From: Rhyacichthys aspro
Taxonomy: Eukaryota > Chordata > Actinopteri > Gobiiformes > Rhyacichthyidae
Length of the DNA stretch: 64,000 bases
Direction: 5' to 3'
Assembly (NCBI GenBank): GCA_036850595.1
Contig: CM072161.1
Span: 8,081,905 to 8,145,904 of the forward strand
Below, one piece after another: positions 1-13,670 of the stretch. The translations under genes were made by a program, and so were the position numbers. Numbering within the stretch: position 1 is the first letter of the stretch; the number at the start of each line of letters is the position of its first letter. The notes beneath the pieces were generated by a model. That model saw only the letters and a program-made list of their open reading frames with translations. It searched no databases and was not told the DNA's origin.

Positions 1-192
1 ACAAAAAACTGTGCTGTAATAATTCTTAAGCAAAAAACGTACATGTACATAAGGTGTGATACAACAATATGTCTATTAAAAGAGCGGAATTTGGTTGCCC
101 TAAAAATAAGATAAGCCAATTTATGGAGTTGTATTCTTTCATCCGCATTTCCCCTTGTATGTTTTTAGCTCTTTGTATCTCTTCTTGTCTAC

Positions 193-244
193 CTTGTCCA
201 GCAGATGGTTTGCTGTTTCCAGTCATTGCTCCAGATGCTTGTCT
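193..244 (-). CDS. pcp4: pcp4 exon 2 (Purkinje cell protein 4, partial)
   Basis: This exon encodes RQASGAMTGNSKPSAGQ and ends one base into a Gly codon. It begins after a polypyrimidine tract and AG (minus strand) and ends at a GTAGAC donor. Human PCP4 exon 2 begins RQGAGATNGKDKTSG, so the frame, the boundary after MSE and the Ser/Gly/Lys-rich composition agree. PCP4 is a small IQ-motif protein that binds calmodulin and speeds calcium exchange in neurons. The acidic and IQ parts (IDMDAPETERAAVAIQSQF in mammals) are in the next exon, beyond the left edge of the window, so the gene is incomplete here. An ORF that reads through the donor is intronic. The call rests on this short match, the exon 1 match at 14.87 kb and the igsf5 neighbour. 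Confidence 0.8.
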
Positions 245-1787
245 CTGAAAAGAAAAAGATAAAAATGTGATCAGCATTTTAAAAAAAAGCACTTTAAAAC
301 CAGGGTATTTTCAGGTGCTCACGGAAATGAAAACATCCTTTTTGCAACTAAAAACAACTTTAGCCCAACTTTAGTACTTCAAGTCTATGTTTTTCCGTAT
401 TCCCCTCTGAGGTCTTGTCATGAGAAGTCATCCGAGCAGTAAAGGCGAGTTGCGGGACGGTCACTGTTGGTGTTCCGTGTGATGGGAGCTGGGTTGAGTT
501 GTGTTGATCTATAATCCATGTTCGTGCTGCAGGAGCATGTTCGCTTGGGCTGCTCTAACGTCTCCTGACTGCTCTGCCCCCGACAGACCACCACTTCTGC
601 TCTCGACGACGAGCACCGACTGGAAGTAACACATTGCCCCAGCGCGCACAACTTCTCTACTTTTGATATTTCTCACTCAGTGTCACTCATATGAGCCTAT
701 ACAGCTGAGGATTAGGGCTGTGTTTTTATTTTGACAGATCATGCTGGCGTTTGTCACCGTTATCCAATTTTGGGATGAATTCTAAATCCACTTTTGAGGT
801 GGGAGTTGAGATAAAACAAAATAAGAACAAAAGTGTCATTTGTTTGACAGAGTGGCCATCTGTTTTAGAGTTTACCGAGGAATCAAAGGGAGTGTGCACC
901 GCTGGGATAGGGGGCACCACGCTGGATCTCATCTGCTTGATTGTGCTGTGCCGATGAGCGAGGGCAGCAGAGGTGGCAGTATACATCACTCCCCTCACCC
1001 ACCCACCCACTCATCCACCCCAGCCCTAAGCAGCACGGCGACAATAACAGCTGAGTGATCGCCCGACACAGCTCCAGGAATGAAGACAAATGCGCAAAGA
1101 TTCTATAAATAAGATTTTCGAAATTCTTCCTTCTGGAGTATCCATCACTCCTACCACCGGAGCAAAACACAGCCATAAGAACGAGAGAAGCTGATCCAGA
1201 GTTCAAACAGGGTTCCACGTTACATAGGAATACTTCTATTTTTATGTATTAAGTCTGTGAGGAAGAGGAGGTGTGAATCTATTCGTGTCTGCAGGAGGTG
1301 GAGTGTCCAATAAGTATTTTAGTGGTAAGATATGAGTCAGAAATGTCTTTAAATACGTGATTTTTAAACTTTTTGTCCATCGCTATACTTGATCATAAGA
1401 TGTCGAGCACTGACAGAAGGACAAAGATGTAATCTGTATTAAACGTTTTATGCTGCAAATGTCTATAGAGTCAAGCTCAAAAAGGAGAAGCACATAATAA
1501 GTCTTGTCTTGCTCACAGCAGTAGCTACAGTTTTAACCATTTTTTAAAGTTACCCTTTATTATTATTTACTGTGGGGTAATTAATTCTCTGCATTTAGCT
1601 CCCATGAACCCTCTCCTGATCAAACCCACCTGAGCACAGGAGGAACATGAAAACACCACACAGAAAGGACCCACCCAACAGGAAACAGTACTTCAGTTAC
1701 ATTCAATTACTTTTAGCAAGTTATTTTACTTGTGTAACTTTTTGGAAAATATATACTTCAAAGGTATCTATGGTTCCTAAAACATAC

Positions 1788-1857
1788 AGTAGCAGTAGTA
1801 ATGTTAGTAGTGGCAATAGTAATGGTAGTAATATTAATAGAAGTATTTGCAGTAGTG
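1788..1857. repeat. imperfect AGT/AAT trinucleotide repeat
   Basis: About 70 bp of interrupted AGT, AAT and GGT triplets, visible as runs such as AGTAGCAGTAGTAATG. It explains the Ser/Asn-rich ORF across it, which is not a gene. Confidence 0.75.
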
Positions 1858-4800
1858 CTTATTTTTCCTCTTGTACTCATTTTCTTGACTTCTTTACTTC
1901 TACATGAGTACTTTATGTGAGTACTTCTACTCATTGCTACATATCTCAAATAAAAATCATCCAAGAGTCAAACTTCCTTGGATTCTCTTGTAAAATATTA
2001 ATTGAAAATAAATGATCAGGTGGTCTATTCTTTATACTGTGTAATATTCTCTCTAAAGTGCCATGTTGTTGTTTCTTGAAGAGATAATGTCTTCTATTTT
2101 TACTTTGAAAGTGTGAATATTGTGATATTTATTTGTGATATTCTGCAAAAGATTTCCTCTCAGCGAATGATTCCACAATCCAAAATTCTTTGTCCACTAA
2201 ATGCTTCAAGAACATGTATTTGTACAACTGAAGTGAGCCGTCTGCCCTGATGCTCTGTCTCTCTCTGTGTTAATACTGATCCTTTCTAATCTTTTGATTT
2301 GAGATTACAGCTGATTGTGGCAGAAGTCACAAGTCGAAACCACTGCACACACAGTAGTTGTGTTGCTCTTCAGTAGATTCCTTTTTAGAGATAAAGCTTT
2401 TAGTCTGAGTTTCTGCATGACATTCTGGTGCATTATCTGTGTATTCTTAGAGTAAGATTTGCTCCCGAAAGACATCTAATTGAGGAGACATTAACAGACT
2501 GATTAAAAAACACTTATGACTCCCTCCCTTATGTTTCCCTGTTGTCATCATTAGCAGATCCCAGTTTTTCTGTTCTGCCTGGATACAGAGCTTACATAAC
2601 AGCCCCGACGTGCACAGGGATAACTCAAACGCATTAGTACTATTCCCCACACCAGCCCCATTATCTGCTCATTCTTACACTTCTCCTCCACAGATACTAT
2701 CTCACTATAGGTTCAACCAAGTCCTGCTTAATAAACCCCACGGAAACGGCAGGAGACGAGTCCTTGCATAAAAATTCATGAGGACTGTAGTCAATTTGAA
2801 ATCTTTGTCACGGCCAGTCTTTTCTTAAGCTTTGTGAATCTCTATCTCTCACTGACTGCTCGCCCGGAAGCAGGTGCTGTCATTTTGTCGGGTTTTTAAC
2901 AAAGCCCCGCGATTTTGAATATCAAAGACTACAGCAGTTGTTCTCGTGGAGGTTTGTCTTCATTGGATGGAGGTTCAAACTGAGGCTACAGGTTTTCAAG
3001 GTTACATTATAGTGTTTAATGTGGTGCATGGATACATACAGTAAAACCTCTATATAGGACGCATATGTTATTGTTGACACATTTGTTTATATCAGTTACA
3101 ACAAAGATTTTTGGTATATTTTCTACTTTCCACACATTTTGGTAGAGTTGGTCTATTCTGCTGTTTGTTCAGGAGAAACCCAATGGATGCTGACTAACAT
3201 GAGATCAAAAAGAACCAGTCCGACTCAAAAACTGTGCTTGTCACTCCATTACCCTCCACACCCTGACCCTGACATAGACCCACTAAAATGAAAAAAGCTT
3301 TAATAACTTCAGAGGAGACGTCTGACAATAGAATGACAAAAGCCGGTCATACGCTGTGCACTTTTTGGCCCGAATTTCACTTGATTTCTGGTTGTCTGAC
3401 AGTAACAGGGTTGTATGAGATTCTGTCAGAAATTTTAGTCACCTCTCATGACAGCGTGTACAGGGACCAAGAGGATGGAGACCAGATTGGTTAAGCTTTG
3501 GCAGCAACATGAATGTCATCCATCGACATTAATACACAGAGCAGATTGTGAAATAGCACGGTGATAACGCTAACTGGTATTGTGATTTATATATTCAGTA
3601 GTGTTGTTGCTTACCTCTACTTCTTTTTGCAAAATGGATAAATCATATTACCCATGGTGTTCTAAGCCACATGTGCGCCTATATACGCTGGGATCTAATT
3701 TTTTTGGCTTCTCGATGCATAAAATAGCACACATTACCAAAAGAGCGTGTTTCTTTTTAGCATTAAACACTGCAGCCTCGGAACCTGGTCTATTTACTTA
3801 TTTACTTTCAATCGTACAGTGTGAACAGTTAGGTCGCAGCAAATTTGAAACGCGCTAAATTTGCACAGTGTATGCCCGGTTTAACACTGTGAAAGAGAAG
3901 GTGCCACTGTTTATGATAGTGGAAGAAGAAGGTGAAGAGTAAGCCTCATGAGTAAACATTCCAAGTGAAAAAAACATGCATCAGGTCAAATATTATGACT
4001 TCCAAAAAAAAAAAAATAAATTAGATTCTGTTTCATATCACATCGGCCTAAGATAATAGCGGTAATTTCTTTCAGGACATAGGGCAAAAGTCATATAGCA
4101 ACTATAAACGAGAACTGCTTCAAAAAGTCTGCTTCAAACAGAAATGTCTCTAAGCTGTAGTCTGTAGTTGCACAGAATCAGACGTAATCAACTGTAAACA
4201 CTGTACAAACTTTATTCCAGCGGGGCGCCGACAGGCTGTTGGCAGCTTCTGTCTTGTGCTGTGTCTATGTCTGAGTGAGGCATTATTATTTCAGGATACA
4301 AACATGACAAGAACTAAATGTGTCACCAGCTACCATGACCAGATAAAAAGTAAGCCCATAAATGTCAATTAAAGTGTGTACATTCGATCTACACTGTCTT
4401 TGTACAAATGCAATAATGAGTAATAGAAGAAGAATAAAGAATAAAACAGTGATCAGTGATAAATGGAAAAATTGTCTCCGTTTTGTTTGGGATTAATGCA
4501 CAAATAAATGGAGCAGCTGGACTTCAGAACCTGTAATACCAGATGCAATGTCGTTTGGGGTTTTTCTTGATAAACTGTATTATAAGTTTAGAATTTGACT
4601 TTTAAACTGCCTGACCCTGCTGTGGGTGTTTGGAAGAGGATTGGTTTAATCTGAATTTGGAACAACCCATTGGAATCCAAATATTTTTAATCTAGGCTTT
4701 GGACTGTGAGCAGGAAGAAAGTTATGTAACAAAATGCCAAATTTATCTTCCAAAAATACCAACATAATCCCAAGATGTGCCAAACTCCTTGTGGTCAAAA

Positions 4801-5289
4801 CAAAAACACTGACCTAATCCACCTATACCTAATAGGATAGTATACATTCATTACTATTACTATACTTTTTCATAATTGATTATTATTTTACACAAAAAAA
4901 GCAGAGTGCCCAAGAGGAATTTCTAGCTTTAATGATCTTTTAATGAGCTTTTATGGACTCACAATTGCATTTTAGCGTTTTATCTTAAATGTTGCCTTTA
5001 TGAATCATCAAAACTTCAAATGTTTCTAAAGGCATTATGCAAGACATTAGCGATTGCTTGGTAAATGTGCCAAAACAAACCCAGACACATCAACAGTTCA
5101 TTCAGAGTCCTCCTGTTCACATAAACAGTCCGTCTTCCTCCGAAAAAAAGGAGGTCATAGTTCTTTATTTGGTTTAGGTTACCAAAGAGTTGCAGTTACT
5201 TGCCAAGAACCCAATATATCCTACCCTCTCACTTACACTCATGCAACTAACTCATAAAACGAGCAAAGTAGCACTACGGCAACACCTCT

Positions 5290-5620
5290 TAAGTCATGTC
5301 AAAGTCAGTTCCTCAGCCGAAGCCAAAGAGGCGAGATAATGGGCTCCAAAAACACGCTGGAAAGTAACCTAACTGCTTCGCTGGTGCTGGAACACAGATC
5401 TCTCAGTGTATTGTTTGCTCCAGTCTGGAAGCAAATCAACAAATCCTGTCGTGTGAGTACTTCTCCGTCTGTTGTGCATGTGAATTGGCGTGATACTTGG
5501 TCTGGCTGTGGAGGGATTTGGTAAAATAAATAAATCACCTCGGCAGCGTGCGGGGGACTATATTTGGCGCTCCCCTGAGAGATTCCTTGCTGCACTCAGG
5601 ATCTATTAAGAATTTAACGT
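5290..5620. promoter_or_regulatory. candidate conserved non-coding element in pcp4 intron 1
   Basis: A stretch of non-repetitive, locally higher-complexity sequence set in AT-rich intron. It is open on both strands for more than 180 bp without paired splice sites, and the two overlapping ORFs encode nothing I recognise. The enhancer reading is inference only; it needs an alignment of other teleost pcp4 introns. Confidence 0.2.
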
Positions 5621-7613
5621 GGAGACAGAGGAAGTAGGTCACAGACAGCTCATCCCAGCACCGCTACCGTTCCTAAGCATCTTCCCCAGCAGCGACGGGA
5701 CGTGTCACACCAGAGGAGCAGTAGACTGACAGCGCAGGACGGAGTTTGTTCGAATCCATCCACTATCACTCTTTTTAAACGCAGTAGAGCTGCACTTTGA
5801 TGCTGTAACAGTAACACACTGTAGACCACGTGACGTCGCACTGGGGTATTTTCAGCGCAGCTACAACCAAGTTTAAAGGACAGTGATCAAAAAAATATGA
5901 CACGATTGGTGTCAGCCGTGCTGCTTGTCAAAGATTTATTCAGGGACCAGAGCATCAAATATTACACAGCACAAGATTAGAGGACTCAAAAAGACACTTT
6001 CCCCAGCCTAGGATCAAACATTAATTTCAATTTTATATTCATGAAAAAAATAAGTTCTACTCTTTAAATGAATGAGACAATTCTACCAGTGGCCACTTGC
6101 TGTACTGCATTGGAAAAAAGAATCCATACTTGCCCTCATACTGTCTATAAAATTACTGACTCGGCAATTAACAGCTTGGTAATGAAAAACAACAATTATA
6201 GTAAGTATTTTAACTATGAATTCATGTTAATTTTGTAATTTTGTAAATGTTTTATTGTTGTGCTCACATGCCCAGGGACTACAGATGGAATAGAGTGTTG
6301 TATTTGTGCATGGTCCTGACAAATAAAAAATAAACAAACAAACAAAATGATTGGCTATCTGTTATACATATAAATGATCAAAAAATACATGACGAGACTA
6401 TGAGCCACCTTTTTACTAAAAAAAAAAACGGCAGCCATGTTTAACTCTGGAGCACTAAGTTCGGTCCATTGCAAACTGGTACACAACAGTGTGACTGTCA
6501 CATAACACACAGCGGCCATTCACAGCAGTGATCCAATTAGTGGAGTCCACATGCCGTCGTACAGTTCAAAAACACAAGGCTATGCTATATTTACATGTCA
6601 GATGCCGTTTTCAGCTCATTATCAGTCCTCAACAACAAATCCAACACTTTATGACTGCATAGTGATGGTAATGATCTTCCTTCTGAAAACTGTGTTAACT
6701 GTGGGTCTATGTTAAGTTTTGCCTCAAAAAGTGATAAAACTGAAACTTAATAGCTGACTTGGTTGTATATTTTTATCTGGTGCTGACATAATCACTAATG
6801 ACAGAGAGGCACCCTTGTGTTTAATTGGAGATATAAATCATGCAGACGTTAAAAAAGGTAATAAACATGACAAACGTAGCTCAGTAGGTGATTGTCTAAA
6901 CGAAGGCATATTTGATTGTGATACAAGCCTGACCAGTCACTTACAGTTTGTTGCTCATTAGACGAACATTACATTTTGCTTACGTGACCTTTACTGCAGC
7001 GAAGAGCGACTGATGTGTGTTCGACTCGTTTTTCTCTGTGCAACACACAGTGGCATTGTTCTGCTCTACAAAGGGATACAGTGAGCCTCCCCGCTGAAGT
7101 TATTCAAGTAAAACTAATGGGATAGCAGCACGCCTCCCCCATGGGCCGCTATGCATCAAAGTGTAAAGAATATTACTTCTGTTGCTTTTAGAAATCTATT
7201 GCAAACACTGCTCAGAAGCCCGACAGAGCGCCGCGCTGTATCCGCAGAGCTTTATTAGAGCTACAGATTTAGTGCATTTGGGGCTGGAGCCAATGTTGTT
7301 CAGTTGTGACTGTGATATATTGGCCACAAGCAATAAGTCAAAAGTAATTGTAAAACACTTGAAAAATGTAAGAAATCTAATGCAGTAAGAGGATTTTACA
7401 GTGGAACCATAAAGTTTATTATGCATAAAGCTGTGCTCTCACTAAGCTTTTACATTTTCTCACTTTATTAAATATTATCGTCACCAACTGAAGAAAATCT
7501 GGAGGATATTTTTGAAAAAGATAAAAAAGGATTTAACAAAATTTAGAGTGAGCGCTATCTTTGACAGGATATAGGTCTACATTGCAGTTTTAACACTTCA
7601 AGTATAAACTTAC

Positions 7614-7690
7614 AGTGAGCCATTCCTACCTTACAGCAAGAAAGACATGGGTTCAAACCCTGGGGCCAACAACAGCTTGTGTAGAGATAT
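7614..7690 (+). repeat. tRNA-type SINE-like fragment
   Basis: The segment contains TTACAGCAAGAAAGACATGG followed by GGGTTCAAACCCTGGGG. The second part matches the RNA polymerase III B box (GGTTCRANNCC) of tRNA-derived repeats, and the first resembles the CTCACAGCAAGAAGG module that often precedes it in fish repeats. It has no full cloverleaf, so it is not a tRNA gene. The A-box side is degraded. Confidence 0.4.
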
Positions 7691-8689
7691 GTCCTCCTAG
7701 ATTATTATTATTTATCTGTAAAACTTTCAGATAACTGCCAACTCTTAACAAAACACTTCCTGCATTGTTTACAGTGCTCATTTGTATCTACTTTAGTGCT
7801 TAAACCAGGTAAAACCAAAACTTTTAACCAGCAGAGAGCACATATCCATCTGCACCAGCATCTGTGACATCTTTATTTATTCAAGTAGAAACGTACGGCA
7901 AATTTGGAAGAAGAGCATGTCTTCTGAAACGGTAGGATCATTTTAGTTTATTTTGTACAAATATGACTCTGCTAGGGTCCAGTGTATTGGATTATTTTCT
8001 TTGTTGTATGCTTTGTGTGGTAGAGCTCCTCACTTGTGTACTCTCTTGACATATGACACTTATTCTGCGACAGGAAAGTGTTTTGGAGGTTTCTGTCCAG
8101 CTGAAGATACTGTGTCAGTGAGAAAGGCATGATTTTACCGATCTCATGTCTAAGAACCATCAAAATAATATGGAGAATATACATCTTTGGGCTAAAAATG
8201 AAGAGCTTTATCCACCAGGCTAATGCCAAAGCAAAAAAAAAACATTCAAAACTTTGTTATTTTAAAAGGCAGTCGGTGTGTAATACAAGGAATGAGCTTT
8301 TTTTTATATATATATGAAAACTTCCACCAAGATTTGCAAATAGGCCCAACCTGCCAACCTACAATGAAATATGGTCCCTCTCTTCTTGAATCCAGTCACT
8401 AACATATCTATCATTCCTACAGCAGGGCTTTGAAAGGCAACAACTCAAATCCCATTTTTGACAGTCGTACGCCACACTTCAACAAACATCAAACGTCTAC
8501 AAACCAGTAAAGTATAAAAAAGCCATTGTGAAAAGTGAAAGTGTGAGTCTGTGCTTTGTGTGGCAACCCCAATCCTGCTCCAGACCAAAAGCAAACGCGC
8601 TGATGCTGTTGAACTGTTACATGGTGATTGACGGATACATTACCCTCTATTAACCTTGCATCAGTGTAACATGTGTCATAGCTGACAGA

Positions 8690-9860
8690 CAGAACAAGGT
8701 GCTAGTTTCCACATGCAACACCGCGAGGAGGTTAAGTGCTTCTCCTCTGCGAGATTACACATGATTCCCTTAAGAAATGAATGAACCTGGTAAATCTGTG
8801 AGCTCGTAATGCTACTGTGGCGCTGATCCCGTCTTGACAGTTCCAGTGTAATCTCTGTTTTTCTAGCGCCGTCCACTGGTGTCCCTCCCCGTGATGTTTA
8901 CGGTTTTGTGCGTGGAGAGACCTAACAGAAGCCAGGATTAGCTCTAAGTCTGGGGTTACAGCGCGCAAAGGCGCCAAAGCCCGCTGACAGTTTAGATGGA
9001 TTACAGATTATTTCTGTGTAATCTCTGGTCATTGTTCAAAGCAGGATTAGGGTCAGTCGACATGACCCTCAAATCACGGAGACCAGTAGATGAAAAAGTG
9101 TGGATTTAAGGTCAGTGACTGGGAGGAAAAACTTAATCAAAGCCTAAGTCCGGATCTCAATCACTTCATCTCTCTTCAGTCAGCAAAAGAGAGTTTTAAG
9201 GAAAATCTATCCCGGACCACTTTTCTCCATTTGGGCGCACTGTCCCTTTTACGTCCATCAGCAACTTTTAACGCCCTTATCTCATTAATGAAATAAAAAG
9301 GGCTCGAGTCCACTTTGGATGATGAAACAAACGCCTTTGCCAAGTAGCCACCGTAGCTGCCACCGCTCTCACTGTAATTAAACTATGAGCTAGGTGTGCG
9401 CAGCGGGAGCCCACTTAAACGCCTTGCATTGATTGAAGGACACCGTGGTAAAAACAGGATATCCCTTTTAATACCTCCTATGGCAATCTTTTCATAATTA
9501 CACTTTCATTGAACTGATTTTATCCACATGATTGACGCGCTGCCATTTAATCACTCTTCAGAAGCCGCGCCACCAACATACAGAAAGTGAATCATCAGCA
9601 CTAAACGGCTGCACGCAGAAGGCCAGTCAGAGCCCACAAAAGCGAATGTCAAGCAGCACTTAAGCGCTGTGTCCTGTAATTAACCTGCAGCAAAAATTAT
9701 AGGCAAATTACACCCAAATAATTTTTGCAGTTGAGCCCGGGGCTGTATTTGCATCGGCTTTTAGAAACATCAAGCTGAATTCTAAAAGGCTTCATGTGAT
9801 ACCGAATGTTCAAGGGCTCTGTCGGTTAATGTCAGACAGTGGTAATGAAATCTGTGCATG
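8690..9860. promoter_or_regulatory. candidate conserved non-coding block in pcp4 intron 1
   Basis: About 1.2 kb of repeat-free sequence with several AATTA/TAATTA homeodomain-type cores and CpG-containing patches. At 9690-9700 and 9718-9728 an 11-bp perfect inverted repeat (GCAAAAATTAT and ATAATTTTTGC, loop 17 bp) lies beside a CTGTAATTAA core. Short ORFs here have no family resemblance. This looks like vertebrate enhancer DNA, but conservation cannot be judged from one sequence. Confidence 0.25.
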
Positions 9861-10458
9861 TGACTCTACAGAAAGAGAGCACGCCATTTCAGTCCCAGCA
9901 TTGTTTTGGACATGAATTCTTATCGTTAATGATTACATTGTCAATGTCTCGTACTGTCTAACTCTGTATATAATACTATACGTTAAAAACACATGGCTTA
10001 TGATTACAATCTTAAAGCTGCAGAAGTCTTCCTCTTACCTGGCTTATATAACCAGTGCTGAAATAGCCATTTTCCAAGTAGGGTTTGATTAAATGTTGAC
10101 AAGCTATGTAGAGCAATCAGCCAATAGAATAGGAGTGTCCCTTATTCAAATGGGAAGAAGACCCCTAAAATCCTTAAGCCTCAACAGCATCTTGTTTTTC
10201 ATAAATCATTCTCATTACATTATGTATCAGGTGATTTAATTCATCAATTAAAATTAGCTTTAAAGACAAATACTGAATTTTAAAAGGTGTTCTGAAGAAA
10301 ATATGATCAACAAGGCCTTAAATGCAAAGATGTGCAATTGTAACTCCAGGACTATGAATAATATATAACATTTTTAAATATTTGTGAAAGCTTTTTGTTT
10401 TGTTAATAAAATCCCTAACCCTTGCTCCTGAATAACAAACACTCCCATTGGTCTACAC

Positions 10459-11009
10459 CAGGGGCTGCCCAAAGTGAGGCCCGAGTGCCAAAATTGGCCC
10501 GCCAAGAGGTTTGATTTGGCCCACAGATCATGTTTTGTGACTGAAATTGAATACTGACAACTGATTTAATCTGCAATGACGGTCAAGCATACTAAACCTC
10601 TGGTAAGTTAATGACCTATTCTATTGACGAGGAGCCGATGGGTATACTCCAAAAACAGCTGCCCACACAGATTAAACAGTAACTCAAACACATGTAACTA
10701 TAAGCCACTTTAAGTATGTTTTTACACTTCAAGTCCACAACTAGTCCTTTGTGAATGGATTTTTGAAAGGTCTAAGTTTAAACAGCGTAAATTCGCATCA
10801 AACATCCTAAGTTTGCAAGTTTCTAATTAGACACAACCTCATCAGAGCAAAATGGAGAAGTATAGGCAGTTGCACACAGACAAAAAGCATTTTGAAACAA
10901 CTTAGGAGGAAGAGTATTGATTACATCCAAAAATAAATTGTGTTTGGCCCCTTGCCCACTAATACATTGCTGTTTTGGCTCTCAGATGGAAAAAGTTAGG
11001 GCATCCCTG
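10459..11009. mobile_element. hAT-like non-autonomous transposon remnant
   Basis: The left end reads CAGGGGCTGCCCAAAGTGAG and the right end reads GTTAGGGCATCCCTG. These form imperfect terminal inverted repeats of the CAGGG..TGCCC type found in hAT elements. Just inside the left end is the 'gcccgagtgccaaaattggc' type of sequence shared by related fish repeats. The flanking octamers GTCTACAC and TTCAATAC match at 5 of 8 positions, which could be an aged 8-bp target duplication. It has no transposase ORF. Confidence 0.5.
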
Positions 11010-12363
11010 TTCAATACTGATGTCAACAAGGAAGTAATAGCTATGGATAATACATAGAAAGTGTCTATTCTTTTGCTGTCTGTTTACTCAGCGCCAAAAC
11101 AAAAACAAAAAAAGGTAGTGGTGCTTTAATGTGTTGTATAACTGATATTAACAGAAAAGCACTGTCCAGGGTAGCCTGTTATATTACTTTGTCCAACCAC
11201 CTACTGCAGTGATTCACAACTCACCTTTTAATAGACCATGTGTCAAGTTCTTTGCCTCGGAGCCTGTTACGAGGTCTTTCTGTTGGTGTAACACGACAGG
11301 TACAGGTATTCCCTCAGGAACTGTAACTACTGAAGAGACACTTTTAATATCATCAAAACTACGTATAAGCTAAATCATTAGACATCCAAAAGCTGAGTGT
11401 CCATCTTTTCCAAATCCTTGCATGTATCCGAGGTAGGTATCTATTTTGTGAGTGCACCTCTTCTTGGTAAAAAAACAGTTTAATAAAGGAACACAGGAGA
11501 AATCATTATCTTCCTCTGAAAATCTGGAAAGTGGAATTGACATTTCTTGGCAAGTGTTCACAGTTGGCTGAGAGCACTCCAGCGTGAGCCATCTAATTAA
11601 AGTTTAGTTGAACAACCTGAGGCCTAAACAGAAACGGATAAGACTCCAGATGATCATGTAAACTAAACAACGCGACAGCAGCAAAGACAGAGAGCTACAC
11701 AGAGCTCCATCAGAGTACATGTCATACATCTAACAATAACCTCCAAATAATTACAAGTATTGTGTTACTAAATCAGCATAAGAGTCTAAAAATACAGCGG
11801 ATTACATAATCGTTTGAAATGATTGAGGACAAAACAACAAAGGCATGGATTCAGCTCTTTGAGAATACAAGCAACAAAACAAAAGAATAAAGCAATAGGA
11901 GTTTGGACTGATTGTTTGACACAGAAAGGCAACTGTGTGCAGCATTTTACTTTGAAACAGGGAGAATAACGCCACAGTGGTTACTTTCAGTTACCCTCCA
12001 TTCAATTAAAAGAAAAAGAAAAGTCGTACACTGCATTTTAAGGTGTACTAGATAATACAATCTGTCTTGTTATGTCGTAGGCCTGTGTGGGATAAAATAA
12101 ATACATGCTCACCTGGTAGAGCACATAACCGTAGAGACACTGTTATATTGTATATACTGTAGGCTTCCTGTCTTGGCTCAGTTTGTTTTGCTACTGCAAA
12201 CTCTGTCAATTACAGGCCAATAAGCCCAGAAATATTACTTTAAAAAGGAAAAGGTTACTTGTCAGTCTTTCTTGATTGAAATCGACCCATTTTTGCGGAA
12301 GTTGACAGTTTAGTCAACAAATAAAAACGAAAATGAACAGACAGAGACGAAATCCAATCAAAA

Positions 12364-12382
12364 GGAGGAGGAGGAGGAGGAG
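12364..12382 (+). repeat. (GGA)n microsatellite
   Basis: A short run of GGA triplets inside AT-rich intron. Confidence 0.8.
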
Positions 12383-13601
12383 ACGGGACGAGTTGAGAAG
12401 AGATCCAATCAGAACTCACGTTTTAGAGCGTTGAGGAAGTGATGTCAGACACAAACACACGGGCAGACAACAGACGAGAACGGCTTTTAAATATGAAACA
12501 ATGTTAACGTTTGAGAGGATAAGATAATAGGATAAGAGGATGATAAAAATGAAAATGCATTTCCCTTTATAGTCAACTAACTCTACTGTAGATAAAATTT
12601 CGACTAAATATAAGCATTGAATCGATTAAAACTACTAAACGTTAGATAACTACATTCATTCTAAATTGCATTTTAGTAAAAAGGGTAAGACTAAAACTAA
12701 ATATAAATTTGCTGTCAAAATGAACACTTCCTTGCAGCCATTTGACCGCAGGCTGTAAATGATATTCCAAAAGTTACTTATGCATAAACGCTACCTCAAT
12801 CATCTGAACAAAATCCACTCAAATAATTCAACAGTCAGCATTGTTTTCCGCCTTCTTTCTCCACATCTCAACTCTAAATCATAAAATGAGCTTGTAACAC
12901 TCTGAACCTAACTCTGAAATGTTTCTGTGTGTTATAATTGACCCCATCCAGATTCATGTTTCATCCCAGTGTTCACTCAGTAACATGCACACGCAGCTTT
13001 TTCTCTCGTGTGATATTTACAGCCGCTATAAGATGAATCAGCTGCAGCCAGGCTGTAAAATAATATACAGTCTCACTTATGGGCCCGTGTTTTAAAAATA
13101 AACACTGCACATTGTACTAATTAATTGGACAAATATTGATTTAAAAATACTATCCAAGCATCCGGAGTGTGACGTTTAATATTTTATCAATTGCTGCAGA
13201 GCTCTCCTGTTCGGCCCTAAGGCAGACAGTGTTTGTAATGATGCGTTTACTGCCTGCACTCGGTCAGATTGGAGAGCCACACAGAACTCCACTGTCTATA
13301 AATGATAAGGAGCGTCAAAGTAGACAGTGAGTGGATTTTAATTATGCACAACGCCTTTGTTTTGTGAAGAAATGGCTGCACACTTGAAAAAAAACCCGTC
13401 ATAATGATTCCACACAGCAGAAGAAACAGTATTTTTTTTTGTTTCAAAGCAGAAAAGAAGGTGAGAGGGGGAAAAGTGCAGTTTGGAGGTAGAGCCTGCT
13501 ATTGATTTGTACTTAATTATTCATTCAGAACAACCTAGTCTTGTCTCGGCCAGGGCTTTTCATTTGGAATGTGAATCAGGGAAATAAAGATACTGCTTTT
13601 C

Positions 13602-13633
13602 CTGTGTGTGTGTGTGTGTGCGTGTGTGTATAT

Positions 13634-13670
<37 letters not shown>
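13602..13670. repeat. compound (TG)n-(TA)n microsatellite
   Basis: About 25 bp of TG/CG dinucleotides followed by about 40 bp of TA dinucleotides. It accounts for the Ile/Tyr and His/Thr run in the overlapping ORF. Confidence 0.9.

Noticed and set aside
6870..6960. GTAGCTCAGTAGGTGATTGT as a tRNA gene
   Set aside because: It resembles an A box only; no B box or cloverleaf follows at the right distance.
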